DNA of 14,895 nucleotides from Clostridia bacterium (GCA_900767025.1 CAAFXS010000021.1:1-14895), one strand, 5' to 3'. Positions 1 through 7,883 are shown, counted from the first letter of the stretch. Numbers and translations: made by a program. The notes: generated by a model from the letters alone, not told the origin.

Positions 1-1346
1 AAGCCCTTGCTCCTTGCGGTAACGCTTGAAAGGGTTGTTGGCTTTGGATTGATATAATATGCATAGGTATAGGTTCCGCTGTAGTTACCCTGCATTGTAA
101 CTGTAACAGTATATCTGCCAACATCCTTTGAGTTCCAGTTTGAATAGTTAACTGTGAAATCCTTTTTGTAGGTGAGCTGATTGCCCTTTGAGTCTGTAAC
201 TGTTACAGAGGGTCTTTGAACGGAACCGTTCATTGTAATAACATTTCTGTTAAGCTTTGGCGTTACATTAGTTTGCGGAACAATTTTGTAGGTATACTCA
301 TAAGTGCCCTCATAATTACCCATGAGCTTTACAATCACCTTATACTCGCCAACATTTGCAGAACTCCAATCGGAATAGTCAACTGTAAAATCTTTTTTGT
401 ATGCGAGAGCCTTGCCTGTTCTGTCTGTTACTGTTACACTCGGTCTTTGAACGGTGCCTGTGTAAGCGATTGAGGTTCTGGACAGCTTTATATTTGATGC
501 CTTGGGAATAACCGCTGTTTTTTCATAACCGCAGCCATTGCATTTTACATCAATCATTCCATCCTCTGTACAGGTAGCTTTTTTGTTTGAGCCGTCAACC
601 TTTTCTGCATAAGTATGACTGTGGATTAAATCCTCTGCATAGAAAATCACATTCTTGTCAAATGATGTGGGAGATGCAACATCTGTACCGTAATACTGCC
701 ACATATCAGCCTCAATGTCGGTATTTTTAATTTTTATCGGTGCCGAAATATTATCAACATTAACATTTCTCCAGTCTGCAAGCCAAACCTTATAGTTTTT
801 GGAGGCAACTGTTTTTGTGTCAATATAGTTTTCAAACCAATCCTGATTTGCATAAATCATCGGCACATAGCCTGCACCCTTAACAGCATCAAGGAAGGTG
901 GTCATAATATTTGTAATCTGTGTTTTACTGCCGCCGCAGGCTTTGGTAATGCTTGCATCCTCCAGATCAAAGGCAACAGGCAGATTAAAATATTCCTTAT
1001 ATTTATAATCCATCTTTGCAAGGGTTGAAATGACAAAATCAGCCTCCTGCTTAGCCTCGGCTGTATCGAAAGCATAGCTGTAAAAATAGATACCGAAATC
1101 CATTCCCGCCTCATAAGCAGCTTTAACATTCTGCTCAAAGCTTTTGTCAAGATGAGCAGTGCCGTAGCCCAGCCTAATCATAACAAACTCGTTGCCGGCT
1201 TTTTTGACCTTTTCGTAATCAACGGTTTCATTCCATTCAGACACATCAACGCCGTGAGCAATATCAAGAGCATAGGCAATTATCTGCCCGCCTGCAACGG
1301 TAAACAGCATTACCGCCGAGAGTAATAAGCTTAAAAACTTTTTCAT
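1..1346 (-). CDS. Secreted GH25 lysozyme-like protein with Ig-like repeats (3' end cut by window edge)
   Basis: Seen: 448 codons are readable on the minus strand before the left edge. Residues 1-26 form a signal peptide (MKK, a hydrophobic core, then AYA). A glycoside hydrolase family 25 domain follows, with the GVDVSEW motif (D34) and the FDLED motif (D127 and E129), the acidic pair expected in the active site, and ends near residue 230. Around 240-280 is a small module with a CNGCGY motif of a kind common in clostridial surface proteins. Two tandem 74-77-residue Ig-like repeats follow (about 288-362 and 363-438), each with a QRPSVTVTD core. The last visible residues, PTTLSSVTARSKG, resemble the start of an FN3 domain. 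Known: GH25 enzymes cleave the muramic acid-glucosamine bond of peptidoglycan. The start has AAGGA upstream, inside the end of gpmI, only 4 bases away, so it is probably co-transcribed with gpmI. Inferred role: wall remodelling or lysis of competitors. The true C-terminus is not visible. Confidence 0.87.
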   Translation of the reverse strand, partial: MKKFLSLLLSAVMLFTVAGGQIIAYALDIAHGVDVSEWNETVDYEKVKKAGNEFVMIRLGYGTAHLDKSFEQNVKAAYEAGMDFGIYFYSYAFDTAEAKQEADFVISTLAKMDYKYKEYFNLPVAFDLEDASITKACGGSKTQITNIMTTFLDAVKGAGYVPMIYANQDWFENYIDTKTVASKNYKVWLADWRNVNVDNISAPIKIKNTDIEADMWQYYGTDVASPTSFDKNVIFYAEDLIHSHTYAEKVDGSNKKATCTEDGMIDVKCNGCGYEKTAVIPKASNIKLSRTSIAYTGTVQRPSVTVTDRTGKALAYKKDFTVDYSDWSSANVGEYKVIVKLMGNYEGTYEYTYKIVPQTNVTPKLNRNVITMNGSVQRPSVTVTDSKGNQLTYKKDFTVNYSNWNSKDVGRYTVTVTMQGNYSGTYTYAYYINPKPTTLSSVTARSKG

Positions 1347-1350
1347 AATG

Positions 1351-2892
1351 TTATCCTTTCTTAATCAATGATTCGCCGGTCATTTCCTGGGGTTGAGGGA
1401 GACCAAGCATTTTAAGCATAGTAGGTGCAATATCACAAAGCCTACCGCCGTCACGAAGCTCTACGCCCTCACCGCAGTTTGCTGCAATAAAGGGAACAGG
1501 ATTTGTGGTATGAGCGGTAAAGGGTGAGCCGTCAGGCTCCTTCATCATATCTGCATTACCGTGGTCGGCAGTGATGAACAGGCAACCGTTCATTTTCAGC
1601 ACTGCGTCATAAAGAGAGCCAACGCACCTGTCAACTGCCTCAACTGCTTTAACAGCCGCATCGAAAATACCCGTGTGGCCAACCATATCACAGTTTGCAA
1701 AATTAACGATAACCACATCGTATTTACCCGAAAGCACTGCCTCGTCCAGCTTTTCGGAAACCTCGTAAGCGCTCATTTCCGGCTTTAAGTCATAGGTTGC
1801 AACCTTTGGTGACGGAATAAGAATTCTGTCCTCGCCCTCATTAACAGCCTCAACACCGCCGTTGAAGAAGAAGGTTACATGAGCATATTTCTCTGTTTCA
1901 GCTATTCTGAGCTGGGTCATATTGTTCTTTGCAAGGTACTCGCCAAGTGTGTTTTCAAGGCTCTGTGGCTTAAAGGCAACAAGCACATTTGGCATTGTTG
2001 CGTCATACTGTGTCATACAAACATAGGTTACAGGGAAACGCTTTCTGTCAAAGCCTTTGAAATCGTCGTCAACAAAGGTTCGGGTAATTTCTCTTGCTCT
2101 GTCGGGGCGGAAATTGAAGAACACAACGCTGTCATTTGCGCCTATTCTGCCCTCATTCTCAAGGCAAACGGTTGGCTCAATAAACTCGTCGGTTACATTT
2201 TTACCGTCGCCGTCAACCTTTTCGTATGACTCCTCAATGGCTTTAACAGGATCGGATGCGATGATGCCCTTGCCGAAAACAAGTGCGTCATAAGCCTTTT
2301 TAACTCTGTCCCAGTTGTTATCCCTATCCATTGCATAGTATCTGCCAACAACGGTAGCAACCTTACCAACTCCGATTTCGTTAAGCTTTTCAATAGCCTC
2401 TGCAACAAAATCCTTACCGCTGGTTGGCGGAACATCCCTGCCGTCCATAATGCAGTGAAGATAAACACGGTCAAGCCCCATTCTCTTGGCAAGCTCAACG
2501 ATTGCCCAGATATGCGAATTGTGTGAATGAACACCGCCGTCACTCATAAGGCCCATAAGGTGAAGAGAGGTGCCGTTGTCGATAGCGTTTTGAACAGCAG
2601 CTCTGAGAGCCTCATTTTCAAAGAAATCACCGTCTTCAATGGATTTGGTAATTCTTGTAAGCTCCTGATAAACAATTCTGCCGGCACCGATGTTGGTGTG
2701 ACCAACCTCCGAGTTACCCATCTGACCGTCCGGAAGTCCTACATCAAGACCGGACGCACCGATATAAGTATATGGGTTTGATGCCATAATTTTGTCAAGA
2801 TTTACTTTATTTGCGGCGGCAATGGCATTGCCGTAATCACTGTCATTTCTGCCGAAGCCGTCCATGATACAAAGAACCACAGGTTTTTTCAT
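1351..2892 (-). CDS. gpmI: 2,3-bisphosphoglycerate-independent phosphoglycerate mutase
   Basis: Cytosolic glycolytic enzyme interconverting 3- and 2-phosphoglycerate through a phosphoserine intermediate with Mn2+ help. The 513-residue length is normal for the family. Visible motifs in order: MDGFG near residue 10 (metal-binding Asp), GNSEVGH with the phospho-accepting Ser61, GGVHSH, GRDVPP, RYYAMDRDNNW, FRPDRARE, the AETEKYAHVTFFFNGG segment, NCDMVGHTG and TADHGNAD, which carry the remaining metal and substrate ligands. The start has a good GGAGG site 8 bases upstream. It is the third gene of the pgk-tpiA-gpmI cluster and is separated from tpiA by a hairpin with a U-tract, so its transcription probably depends on read-through. 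The GH25 gene starts 4 bases after its stop. Confidence 0.97.
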   Translation of the reverse strand: MKKPVVLCIMDGFGRNDSDYGNAIAAANKVNLDKIMASNPYTYIGASGLDVGLPDGQMGNSEVGHTNIGAGRIVYQELTRITKSIEDGDFFENEALRAAVQNAIDNGTSLHLMGLMSDGGVHSHNSHIWAIVELAKRMGLDRVYLHCIMDGRDVPPTSGKDFVAEAIEKLNEIGVGKVATVVGRYYAMDRDNNWDRVKKAYDALVFGKGIIASDPVKAIEESYEKVDGDGKNVTDEFIEPTVCLENEGRIGANDSVVFFNFRPDRAREITRTFVDDDFKGFDRKRFPVTYVCMTQYDATMPNVLVAFKPQSLENTLGEYLAKNNMTQLRIAETEKYAHVTFFFNGGVEAVNEGEDRILIPSPKVATYDLKPEMSAYEVSEKLDEAVLSGKYDVVIVNFANCDMVGHTGIFDAAVKAVEAVDRCVGSLYDAVLKMNGCLFITADHGNADMMKEPDGSPFTAHTTNPVPFIAANCGEGVELRDGGRLCDIAPTMLKMLGLPQPQEMTGESLIKKG

Positions 2893-2916
2893 AATTTTGT
2901 CCTCCGAATATTTTTC

Positions 2917-2944
2917 AAAAAATGGGTGGGAATTTTCCCACCCA
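2917..2944 (-). terminator. Intrinsic terminator or attenuator between tpiA and gpmI
   Basis: On the minus strand an 8-bp perfect stem (TGGGTGGG/CCCACCCA, extendable by two A-T pairs into the loop) is followed directly by six U. It lies 14 bases after the tpiA stop. Only about 25 bases separate its end from the gpmI start, leaving no room for a new promoter, so it probably reduces rather than ends transcription into gpmI. Confidence 0.8.
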
Positions 2945-2958
2945 CTGATAATAGTTTG

Positions 2959-3726
2959 TTATTTGCTTGCTGCCTTAACGATAATTGAGAAATCCTCAGC
3001 CTTAAGAGATGCACCGCCGATAAGTCCGCCGTCAACATTCTCCTTTGCAAGAAGCTCGTCAGCGTTTTTAGCGTTCATTGAACCGCCGTACTGAACAACA
3101 AATGCGTCTGCGGCGTCCTTGCCGTAAAGCTCTGCGATAACCTGACGGATATAGCCGTTAACCTCGTCAGCCTGGTCGGCAGTAGCTGTTTTGCCTGTAC
3201 CGATAGCCCAAACAGGCTCGTATGCGATAATTACATTCTTAAGTTCTTCTTCGGTAACTCCCTGAAGAGCAATCTTTGTCTGCATACCCACAACCTCAAA
3301 GGTAACGCCCTGCTCTCTCTGCTCGAGAACCTCGCCAACGCAAAGGATAACCTTTAAGCCGTTGTTGAGAGCAGCTCTTACTCTCTGATTAACTGTTACA
3401 TCGGTTTCGCCGAAATACTGTCTTCTTTCGCTGTGGCCGATAATTACATAAGGAACACCCATTGCCTTGAGCATCGGAGCTGATACCTCTGCAGTGAAAG
3501 CACCGCTTTCAGCCCAGTGACAGTTTTCTGCACCGATTTTGATGTTTGAACCCTCGGCAGCGTCAAGAGCAGCCTGAAGGTCAACAAAGGGTGCGCAGAT
3601 AACAACATCGCAGTCTGCATCTGCAACAAGGGGTTTCATTTCATTAATAAGAGCAGTGGTCTGTGCAGGAGTGTTATTCATTTTCCAGTTACCTGCAATA
3701 ACTGCTTTTCTGAGAGCTTTGTTCAT
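2959..3726 (-). CDS. tpiA: Triosephosphate isomerase
   Basis: Interconverts glyceraldehyde-3-phosphate and dihydroxyacetone phosphate in glycolysis; cytosolic TIM barrel dimer. The 255-residue product carries GNWKMN (Lys15), GHSERR (His98, the electrophile), AYEPVWAIGTGKTA (Glu170, the catalytic base, at the start of mobile loop 6) and the phosphate-gripping GGS and IGGASL motifs near the C-terminus. I chose the ATG at 3726. An in-frame TTG seven codons upstream (3747) would place the AAGAGGT ribosome binding site inside the coding region, whereas that site sits 8 bases before the ATG. It lies 36 bases after pgk with no terminator between them, so the two form one transcript. Confidence 0.97.
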   Translation of the reverse strand: MNKALRKAVIAGNWKMNNTPAQTTALINEMKPLVADADCDVVICAPFVDLQAALDAAEGSNIKIGAENCHWAESGAFTAEVSAPMLKAMGVPYVIIGHSERRQYFGETDVTVNQRVRAALNNGLKVILCVGEVLEQREQGVTFEVVGMQTKIALQGVTEEELKNVIIAYEPVWAIGTGKTATADQADEVNGYIRQVIAELYGKDAADAFVVQYGGSMNAKNADELLAKENVDGGLIGGASLKAEDFSIIVKAASK

Positions 3727-3762
3727 ATCTATATACCTCTTTTTCAAAAATTACAAAACTGA

Positions 3763-4962
3763 TTAGTCTTTATCCTGCAAAGCGCAGATGCCCGGTAAAT
3801 CCTTACCCTCAAGGAATTCAAGAGATGCACCGCCGCCTGTGGAAATATGGCTCATCTTGTCTGCAAAGCCAAGCTTTGTAACAGCCGCAACTGAATCACC
3901 GCCGCCGATTACGGAAATTGCTCCGCTTTCTGCAACAGCCTTTGCAACGGTGATTGTGCCTGATGCAAAGTTATCCCACTCGGAAACGCCCATAGGACCG
4001 TTCCAAATTACAGTGCCTGCACCCTTGATAGCATCTGCAAACAATTCCTCAGTCTTAGGACCGATATCAAGACCCATCCAGCCGTCTGGAATTTCGTCGC
4101 TGTTAACAACCATTGACTCTGTATTTTCGTCATATTCCTTACCAACCTTATTGTCAACGGGAATAAGGAACTTAACGCCCTTTTCTTCAGCAGTTTTCAT
4201 CATTTCGCCTGCTTTTTCAACCCAGTCAGCCTCAAGAAGAGAGTCGCCGATGCTGTGACCCAGGAATTTCATAAAGGTATAAGCCATACCGCCGCCGATG
4301 ATGATTGTGTCACACTTTTCAATAAGGTTTGAAATTACACCGATTTTGTCGGAAACCTTTGCACCACCGAGAATTGCAACAAGCGGTCTCTTGGGGTCAG
4401 CAAGAGCGCCGCCCATAAACTTAATCTCTTTCTGGATAAGATAACCGCAAACTGCAGGAAGATAGGATGCAACACCTGTTGTTGAGCAGTGTGCTCTGTG
4501 AGCGGTGCCGAATGCATCATTAACAAAAATATCTGCAAGAGAGGCAAGCTCTTTTGAGAAATTCTCCTCGTTCTTGGTTTCCTCTTTTCTGTATCTTACA
4601 TTTTCAAGGAGCATAACCTCACCGTCGTTAAGCTCTGCTGCCATTTTCTTTGCGTTCTCGCCAACGACCTCCGGGTCCTCTGCAAGCTTAACCTCAACAC
4701 CAAGGTACTCGGAAAGCTTCTTTGCTACGGGAGCAAGGCTGAACTCAGGTTTGTACTCGCCCTTTGGTCTGCCTAGGTGTGAGCAAAGGATAACCTTTGC
4801 GCCGTTTTCCATAAGATATTTAATTGTGGGAAGAGCCGCAACAATTCTCTTATCGTTAGTGATTTCGCCGTCCTTAAGGGGTACATTGAAATCGCAACGG
4901 GCAAGAACTCTTTTACCCTTAACATCAATGTCTTCAATAGTTTTTTTGTTCAATGCGTCCAT
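3763..4962 (-). CDS. pgk: Phosphoglycerate kinase
   Basis: Transfers the acyl phosphate of 1,3-bisphosphoglycerate to ADP in the first ATP-yielding step of glycolysis; monomeric cytosolic enzyme. The 399-residue length is typical. Motifs seen: RCDFNVPL near residue 22, HLGRPKG, NDAFGTAHRAHCSTTG (substrate side of the N-terminal domain), GGAKVSDKIG, the GGGMAYTF segment, GPMGVSEW and the nucleotide-binding IGGGDSVAAV. The ATG at 4962 has AGAGAGGT seven bases upstream. It is the first gene of pgk-tpiA-gpmI-(GH25) and lies behind a near-consensus promoter about 60 bases upstream. No gap gene is adjacent, unlike the common gapA-pgk-tpiA arrangement. Confidence 0.98.
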   Translation of the reverse strand: MDALNKKTIEDIDVKGKRVLARCDFNVPLKDGEITNDKRIVAALPTIKYLMENGAKVILCSHLGRPKGEYKPEFSLAPVAKKLSEYLGVEVKLAEDPEVVGENAKKMAAELNDGEVMLLENVRYRKEETKNEENFSKELASLADIFVNDAFGTAHRAHCSTTGVASYLPAVCGYLIQKEIKFMGGALADPKRPLVAILGGAKVSDKIGVISNLIEKCDTIIIGGGMAYTFMKFLGHSIGDSLLEADWVEKAGEMMKTAEEKGVKFLIPVDNKVGKEYDENTESMVVNSDEIPDGWMGLDIGPKTEELFADAIKGAGTVIWNGPMGVSEWDNFASGTITVAKAVAESGAISVIGGGDSVAAVTKLGFADKMSHISTGGGASLEFLEGKDLPGICALQDKD

Positions 4963-5017
4963 TCTATTTACCTCTCTTAATTAAGATTTTTAACAATAAA
5001 TAATTTTTGCCGATACA

Positions 5018-5046
5018 ATTATATATTATTTTACCCTCCATTGCAA
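5018..5046 (-). promoter_or_regulatory. Sigma-A promoter of the pgk-tpiA-gpmI operon
   Basis: On the minus strand a TTGCAA -35 box (5041-5046) is separated by exactly 17 bases from a consensus TATAAT -10 box (5018-5023). Transcription should start about 7 bases further on, giving a leader of roughly 50 bases before pgk. I see no clear operator in the leader. Confidence 0.82.
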
Positions 5047-5077
5047 GAAATAAATGTTTTTTTTACAAAATATAGAC

Positions 5078-5108
5078 AAAAAAGAAAACCTCCACTTTGG
5101 GAGGTTTT
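5078..5108 (-). terminator. Terminator after the GPH transporter gene
   Basis: On the minus strand a 9-bp stem AAAACCTCC/GGAGGTTTT encloses a 6-base loop and is followed by CTTTTTTGT. It begins 7 bases after the transporter stop codon and separates that gene from the pgk promoter. Confidence 0.9.
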
Positions 5109-5115
5109 CAGCATT

Positions 5116-6777
5116 TTACTTATTTGAATTAGCGGCTGCCTGAATCTGTGCCTCAAGCTCTGCCTCTTTTTTAGCTCTGAATTCCTTGATTTTTTCCTCG
5201 TTTTCTGCCTCATTGAACTTGTAGGCAAGCATCGGGAATATCTGAAGAATAAGACCGATAGAGCCGAGAATTGTAAGCATAAAGAATATTGCATTAAGAA
5301 CAGGAAGATGATTTGCAAGCATTACCTCTCTTGTAAGCTGACCTGCGTCCTTAAGTGCGGTAAGCTCTGTTGACATTGTTGAATAGCCGAAGGCATTAAC
5401 AATAGCCATAACGATAAGGTTGAAAATTGCAATACCGAACTTGTTAAGCAGGCTCTTAAAGGAGAATACTGCGCCCTCAAGTCTTTCGCCTGTTTCCATT
5501 TCAATAACATCAACTGCGTCGGAGAATATAGCCTGAAGCAGAACTACGCTCATACCAACCGGGAAGTTTGTGAAGAAACGGCAGATGCAATAAACAACAA
5601 AGCCTATTCTTGCCTGTGTAAGATTTTCGCTGGTGTATGGGAAAATATACATACAAAGCACATAAACAACCACATTTGCAACTGCGCAAATCCATGACAT
5701 ATGTATGAACAGTGTTTTCTTATCCATCTTCTTAAGAAGAGCAGGAACAATTGCCATTGAAAGCATATAGGAAATACCGCTGCTGATACTCAAAACCGGG
5801 AACAGCAAGCCCTCTTCGGTAAGGTTAGGATTAAAGCCCACTGTGCTTTCAACCCATGCATTGAGTGCAGGAAAATCAAAAATGCCGTAGCAGTTCCATT
5901 TTGCAAAGAACATCAGGAACATTGCACCAAGGTTAACAAGAGCATTGAAGAATGCTGCTGCGATAAGTGCTCTCATATTCTTGTTACCGAATACTATTTT
6001 AAGTGCCTTGCCGTATTTAACAGGCTCTTTTTCGATATAAACCTTTTCCTTAATTCCAAAGAAGGAAATAACAATCGGTATACCTGCAAGAATTGCAAAA
6101 ACAATTGCCGCAACAAAGAAGCCCTGTCTTGCATCCTCGAAAGCATACACAATCGGGAAAAATACAAGTGACGGAAGAACCGTTCCGATTGAACCGAAAA
6201 TATTGCTGATTGAAATAGCCTTAACCCTGTTCTTGCTTTCGGGGAATACAAGAGGAGTAAGACCCTGATAAGGAATATCAATAGCAGTATAGAATGTATA
6301 GAAAATAAGGTAAGCAACAACGGCATACCAGAAATTGCCGGTGTTAACAGACTCGTTTGTTTTTACAATATGAAAGCCGTCACCGATTGTTGCAATAGTT
6401 GACGCAAGGTCAATCTGAGAAATTGCAAATGAACCGGAGTTAACAAAATCAACAGGAGCAAACAGAAGGATAAGACCTACCATCATAGGAATAACCATCC
6501 ACACAAGGTACGGACGGCACTTGCCCCATCTTGTTCTTGTTTTATCAACAATCATACCCATCATCGGGTCGTTTACCGCATCCCAAACCTTTGTAATGGT
6601 AAGCACAAGACCTGCGCCAACCATACCGAGACCAAGGTTATCTGCAAGATAAACATTAAGTGCGTTACCGATAACATTAATTACGGTAAGCAATCCGAAC
6701 GGCAGCAGTGAGAAAGCAAGAATTTCTTTTACACTGGCGTTCTTCAAATCAATTTTCATTTTACCCAAAACATCCAC
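5116..6777 (-). CDS. GPH-family (MelB-like) sugar:cation symporter
   Basis: Integral membrane protein of 553 residues with about 12 hydrophobic helices. The family is identified by the stretch around residues 65-92, running through DAVNDPMMGMIVDKTR and then RWGKCRPYL, the signature of the glycoside-pentoside-hexuronide:cation symporters. Known members import melibiose, xylosides, glucuronides and related sugars with Na+ or H+; the substrate cannot be told from this sequence. It is longer than the usual 450-500 residues because of polar extracytoplasmic loops (about 106-150, 285-325 and 465-495) and a charged, possibly helical tail ending in AAANSNK. The start is uncertain: the ATG at 6777 lies only 3 bases after AAGAGG, and Met7 at 6759 lies 17 bases after it. 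It is a single-gene unit with its own promoter and terminator, and no glycosidase is adjacent. Confidence 0.88.
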   Translation of the reverse strand: MDVLGKMKIDLKNASVKEILAFSLLPFGLLTVINVIGNALNVYLADNLGLGMVGAGLVLTITKVWDAVNDPMMGMIVDKTRTRWGKCRPYLVWMVIPMMVGLILLFAPVDFVNSGSFAISQIDLASTIATIGDGFHIVKTNESVNTGNFWYAVVAYLIFYTFYTAIDIPYQGLTPLVFPESKNRVKAISISNIFGSIGTVLPSLVFFPIVYAFEDARQGFFVAAIVFAILAGIPIVISFFGIKEKVYIEKEPVKYGKALKIVFGNKNMRALIAAAFFNALVNLGAMFLMFFAKWNCYGIFDFPALNAWVESTVGFNPNLTEEGLLFPVLSISSGISYMLSMAIVPALLKKMDKKTLFIHMSWICAVANVVVYVLCMYIFPYTSENLTQARIGFVVYCICRFFTNFPVGMSVVLLQAIFSDAVDVIEMETGERLEGAVFSFKSLLNKFGIAIFNLIVMAIVNAFGYSTMSTELTALKDAGQLTREVMLANHLPVLNAIFFMLTILGSIGLILQIFPMLAYKFNEAENEEKIKEFRAKKEAELEAQIQAAANSNK

Positions 6778-6827
6778 CTCTTACAAAATTAATACGCAAG
6801 GACACGCCCTGCGCTCGTATGTCTCGT

Positions 6828-6860
6828 ATTATATCATATGAAAGCAAATTTTGATATCAA
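6828..6860 (-). promoter_or_regulatory. Promoter of the GPH transporter
   Basis: Two overlapping readings exist on the minus strand: TTGATA (6855-6860) with 16 bases to TATGAT (6833-6838), or an extended -10 TGATATAAT ending at 6828. Both place transcription start near 6820, about 45 bases before the gene. The -35 region lies inside a 14-bp perfect palindrome, TTTTGATATCAAAA (6849-6862). Confidence 0.65.
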
Positions 6861-6864
6861 AAAT

Positions 6865-6874
6865 TGACCGGTCA
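6865..6874. promoter_or_regulatory. Palindromic operator candidate upstream of the GPH transporter
   Basis: TGACCGGTCA is a perfect 10-bp palindrome directly upstream of the -35 box of the transporter promoter and 2 bases beyond the TTTTGATATCAAAA palindrome. Its GC-containing core stands out in AT-rich surroundings. Position and symmetry suggest binding of a dimeric regulator; which one is unknown. Confidence 0.4.
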
Positions 6875-6889
6875 TTCCAAATTATCCCT

Positions 6890-6923
6890 ATTGCACAAAT
6901 AACTGATTTTGTTTTTGTGCAAT
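6890..6923. repeat. 10-bp perfect inverted repeat between rpmA terminator and GPH promoter
   Basis: ATTGCACAAA (6890-6899) and TTTGTGCAAT (6914-6923) are exact inverted copies with 14 bases between them. There is no U-tract of terminator type on either side. It may be a hairpin that helps end the rpmA transcript or a distal regulator site for the transporter; the sequence does not decide. Confidence 0.5.
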
Positions 6924-6930
6924 ATAGACA

Positions 6931-6959
6931 AGAAAAAACACGGAGGATAACCCTCCGTG
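6931..6959 (-). terminator. Terminator after rpmA
   Basis: On the minus strand an 8-bp stem CACGGAGG/CCTCCGTG with a 5-base loop is followed by TTTTTT. It starts 15 bases after the rpmA stop and ends the rplU-prp-rpmA operon. Confidence 0.92.
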
Positions 6960-6974
6960 CCGTTGCCGATTAAA

Positions 6975-7259
6975 TTACTGCTCAACAGGATAAACAGAAA
7001 CCTTTTTTCTGTCCTTACCCATTCTCTCAAACTTAACTGTTCCGTCAATAAGAGCGAACAAGGTGTCATCACTGCCGATACCCACATTGTTTCCGGGGTG
7101 AATATGAGTACCTCTCTGGCGGTAAAGAATGTTACCTGCAAGAACGAACTGGCCGTCAGCTCTCTTTGCGCCGAGACGCTTTGACTCTGAATCTCTGCCG
7201 TTCTTTGTAGAACCCATACCCTTTTTATGAGCAAAAAGCTGTAAATCTAACTTAAGCAT
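6975..7259 (-). CDS. rpmA: Ribosomal protein bL27 precursor with Prp-cleaved N-terminus
   Basis: 94-residue large-subunit protein whose N-terminus reaches the peptidyl transferase centre. The start MLKLDLQLFAHKKG carries the Firmicutes-type extension absent from E. coli L27. By analogy with the S. aureus protein, cleavage after LQLF would expose AHKKG, matching the mature E. coli N-terminus. The conserved GSTKNGRDSESKRLG and RQRGTHIHPG segments follow. The ATG lies 6 bases after a GGAGGTG site located inside prp, and the gene overlaps the prp stop by 8 bases. It is the last gene of the operon, before the terminator at 6931-6959. Confidence 0.98.
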   Translation of the reverse strand: MLKLDLQLFAHKKGMGSTKNGRDSESKRLGAKRADGQFVLAGNILYRQRGTHIHPGNNVGIGSDDTLFALIDGTVKFERMGKDRKKVSVYPVEQ

Positions 7260-7575
7260 TATTACACCTCCGATAAATCACTTTTATGTTTTTTGGATAA
7301 TCCTTTTCAAGCTCCGTCATATGAAGCTTAAGACCGTTAAGGATATCCTGTGCCTTTTCGGCGTTTTCCAGTATCATCAGCTTTAGGTAGCCGTCCCCCG
7401 ACTGAGCGTCAGCGTCAAGCCCGAGCACATCTGTTACGGTGTTGGCTGTCATAAGACACGCACTTGAAACGAAAGCACAGAGTATATCCTCTCCTGCCTC
7501 GCCGCTCATTGCATGGCCCTCTGCCTCGAAACCGCACAAGCCGTTGATACCGCTGAAAAATTCTATCCTAATCAT
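7252..7575 (-). CDS. prp: Ribosomal-processing cysteine protease Prp
   Basis: 107-residue cysteine protease (YsxB/DUF464 family) that trims the N-terminal extension of bL27 in Firmicutes. The catalytic pair is visible: His21 in EGHAMSGEAG and Cys33 in EDILCAFVS, 12 residues apart as in the S. aureus enzyme (His22/Cys34). It lies between rplU and rpmA, the standard arrangement that places the protease beside its substrate. Its start overlaps the rplU stop by one base (TAATG) and no strong Shine-Dalgarno sequence is visible, so it is probably translated by coupling to rplU and made in smaller amounts than the ribosomal proteins. Confidence 0.95.
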   Translation of the reverse strand: MIRIEFFSGINGLCGFEAEGHAMSGEAGEDILCAFVSSACLMTANTVTDVLGLDADAQSGDGYLKLMILENAEKAQDILNGLKLHMTELEKDYPKNIKVIYRRCNNA

Positions 7576-7883
7576 TACGCATTAATCTTGGTAATCTCAA
7601 CCTTTGTGTATGGCTGACGATGACCCTTCTTGCGTTTCTCGTCCTTCTTTGGCTTGTAGGTAAACACAGTAATCTTCTTACCCTTGCCGTTCTTCAGGAC
7701 TGTGGCAGCAACAGTAGCCTTTGCACAATCCTTGCCAACCTTAATACCGTCGTCAGTACCAACTGCAAGAACATTGTCGAAAGTGATTTTCTCGTCAGCT
7801 TCTACGCCGAGCTTTTCGATGTAAAGCACATCACCCTCGGAAACCTTATACTGCTTACCGCCTGTAACAATAACAGCGTACAT
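7575..7883 (-). CDS. rplU: Ribosomal protein bL21
   Basis: 102-residue large-subunit protein. Seen: the family start MYAVIVTGGKQYKVSEGD, the beta-rich middle with VLAVG, and the basic RNA-binding tail TYKPKKDEKRKKGHRQPYT. Length is standard. AAGGAG lies 10 bases before the ATG. It is the first gene of rplU-prp-rpmA behind a near-perfect promoter and a leader of about 78 bases that probably folds into an L21-type regulatory RNA. Confidence 0.98.
   Translation of the reverse strand: MYAVIVTGGKQYKVSEGDVLYIEKLGVEADEKITFDNVLAVGTDDGIKVGKDCAKATVAATVLKNGKGKKITVFTYKPKKDEKRKKGHRQPYTKVEITKINA

Noticed and set aside
216..473. 85-codon plus-strand frame opposite the Ig-like repeats
   Set aside because: It is antisense to the repeat region of the GH25 gene; the Cys-rich look comes from the complementary codons.
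125..480. DNA direct repeats with a period near 230 bases
   Set aside because: Considered as a mobile or CRISPR-like repeat, but it is explained by the tandem Ig-like domains of the GH25 protein.
3727..3747. Upstream TTG start for tpiA
   Set aside because: The AAGAGGT ribosome binding site would fall inside the coding region; the ATG at 3726 has correct spacing and matches the family N-terminus.
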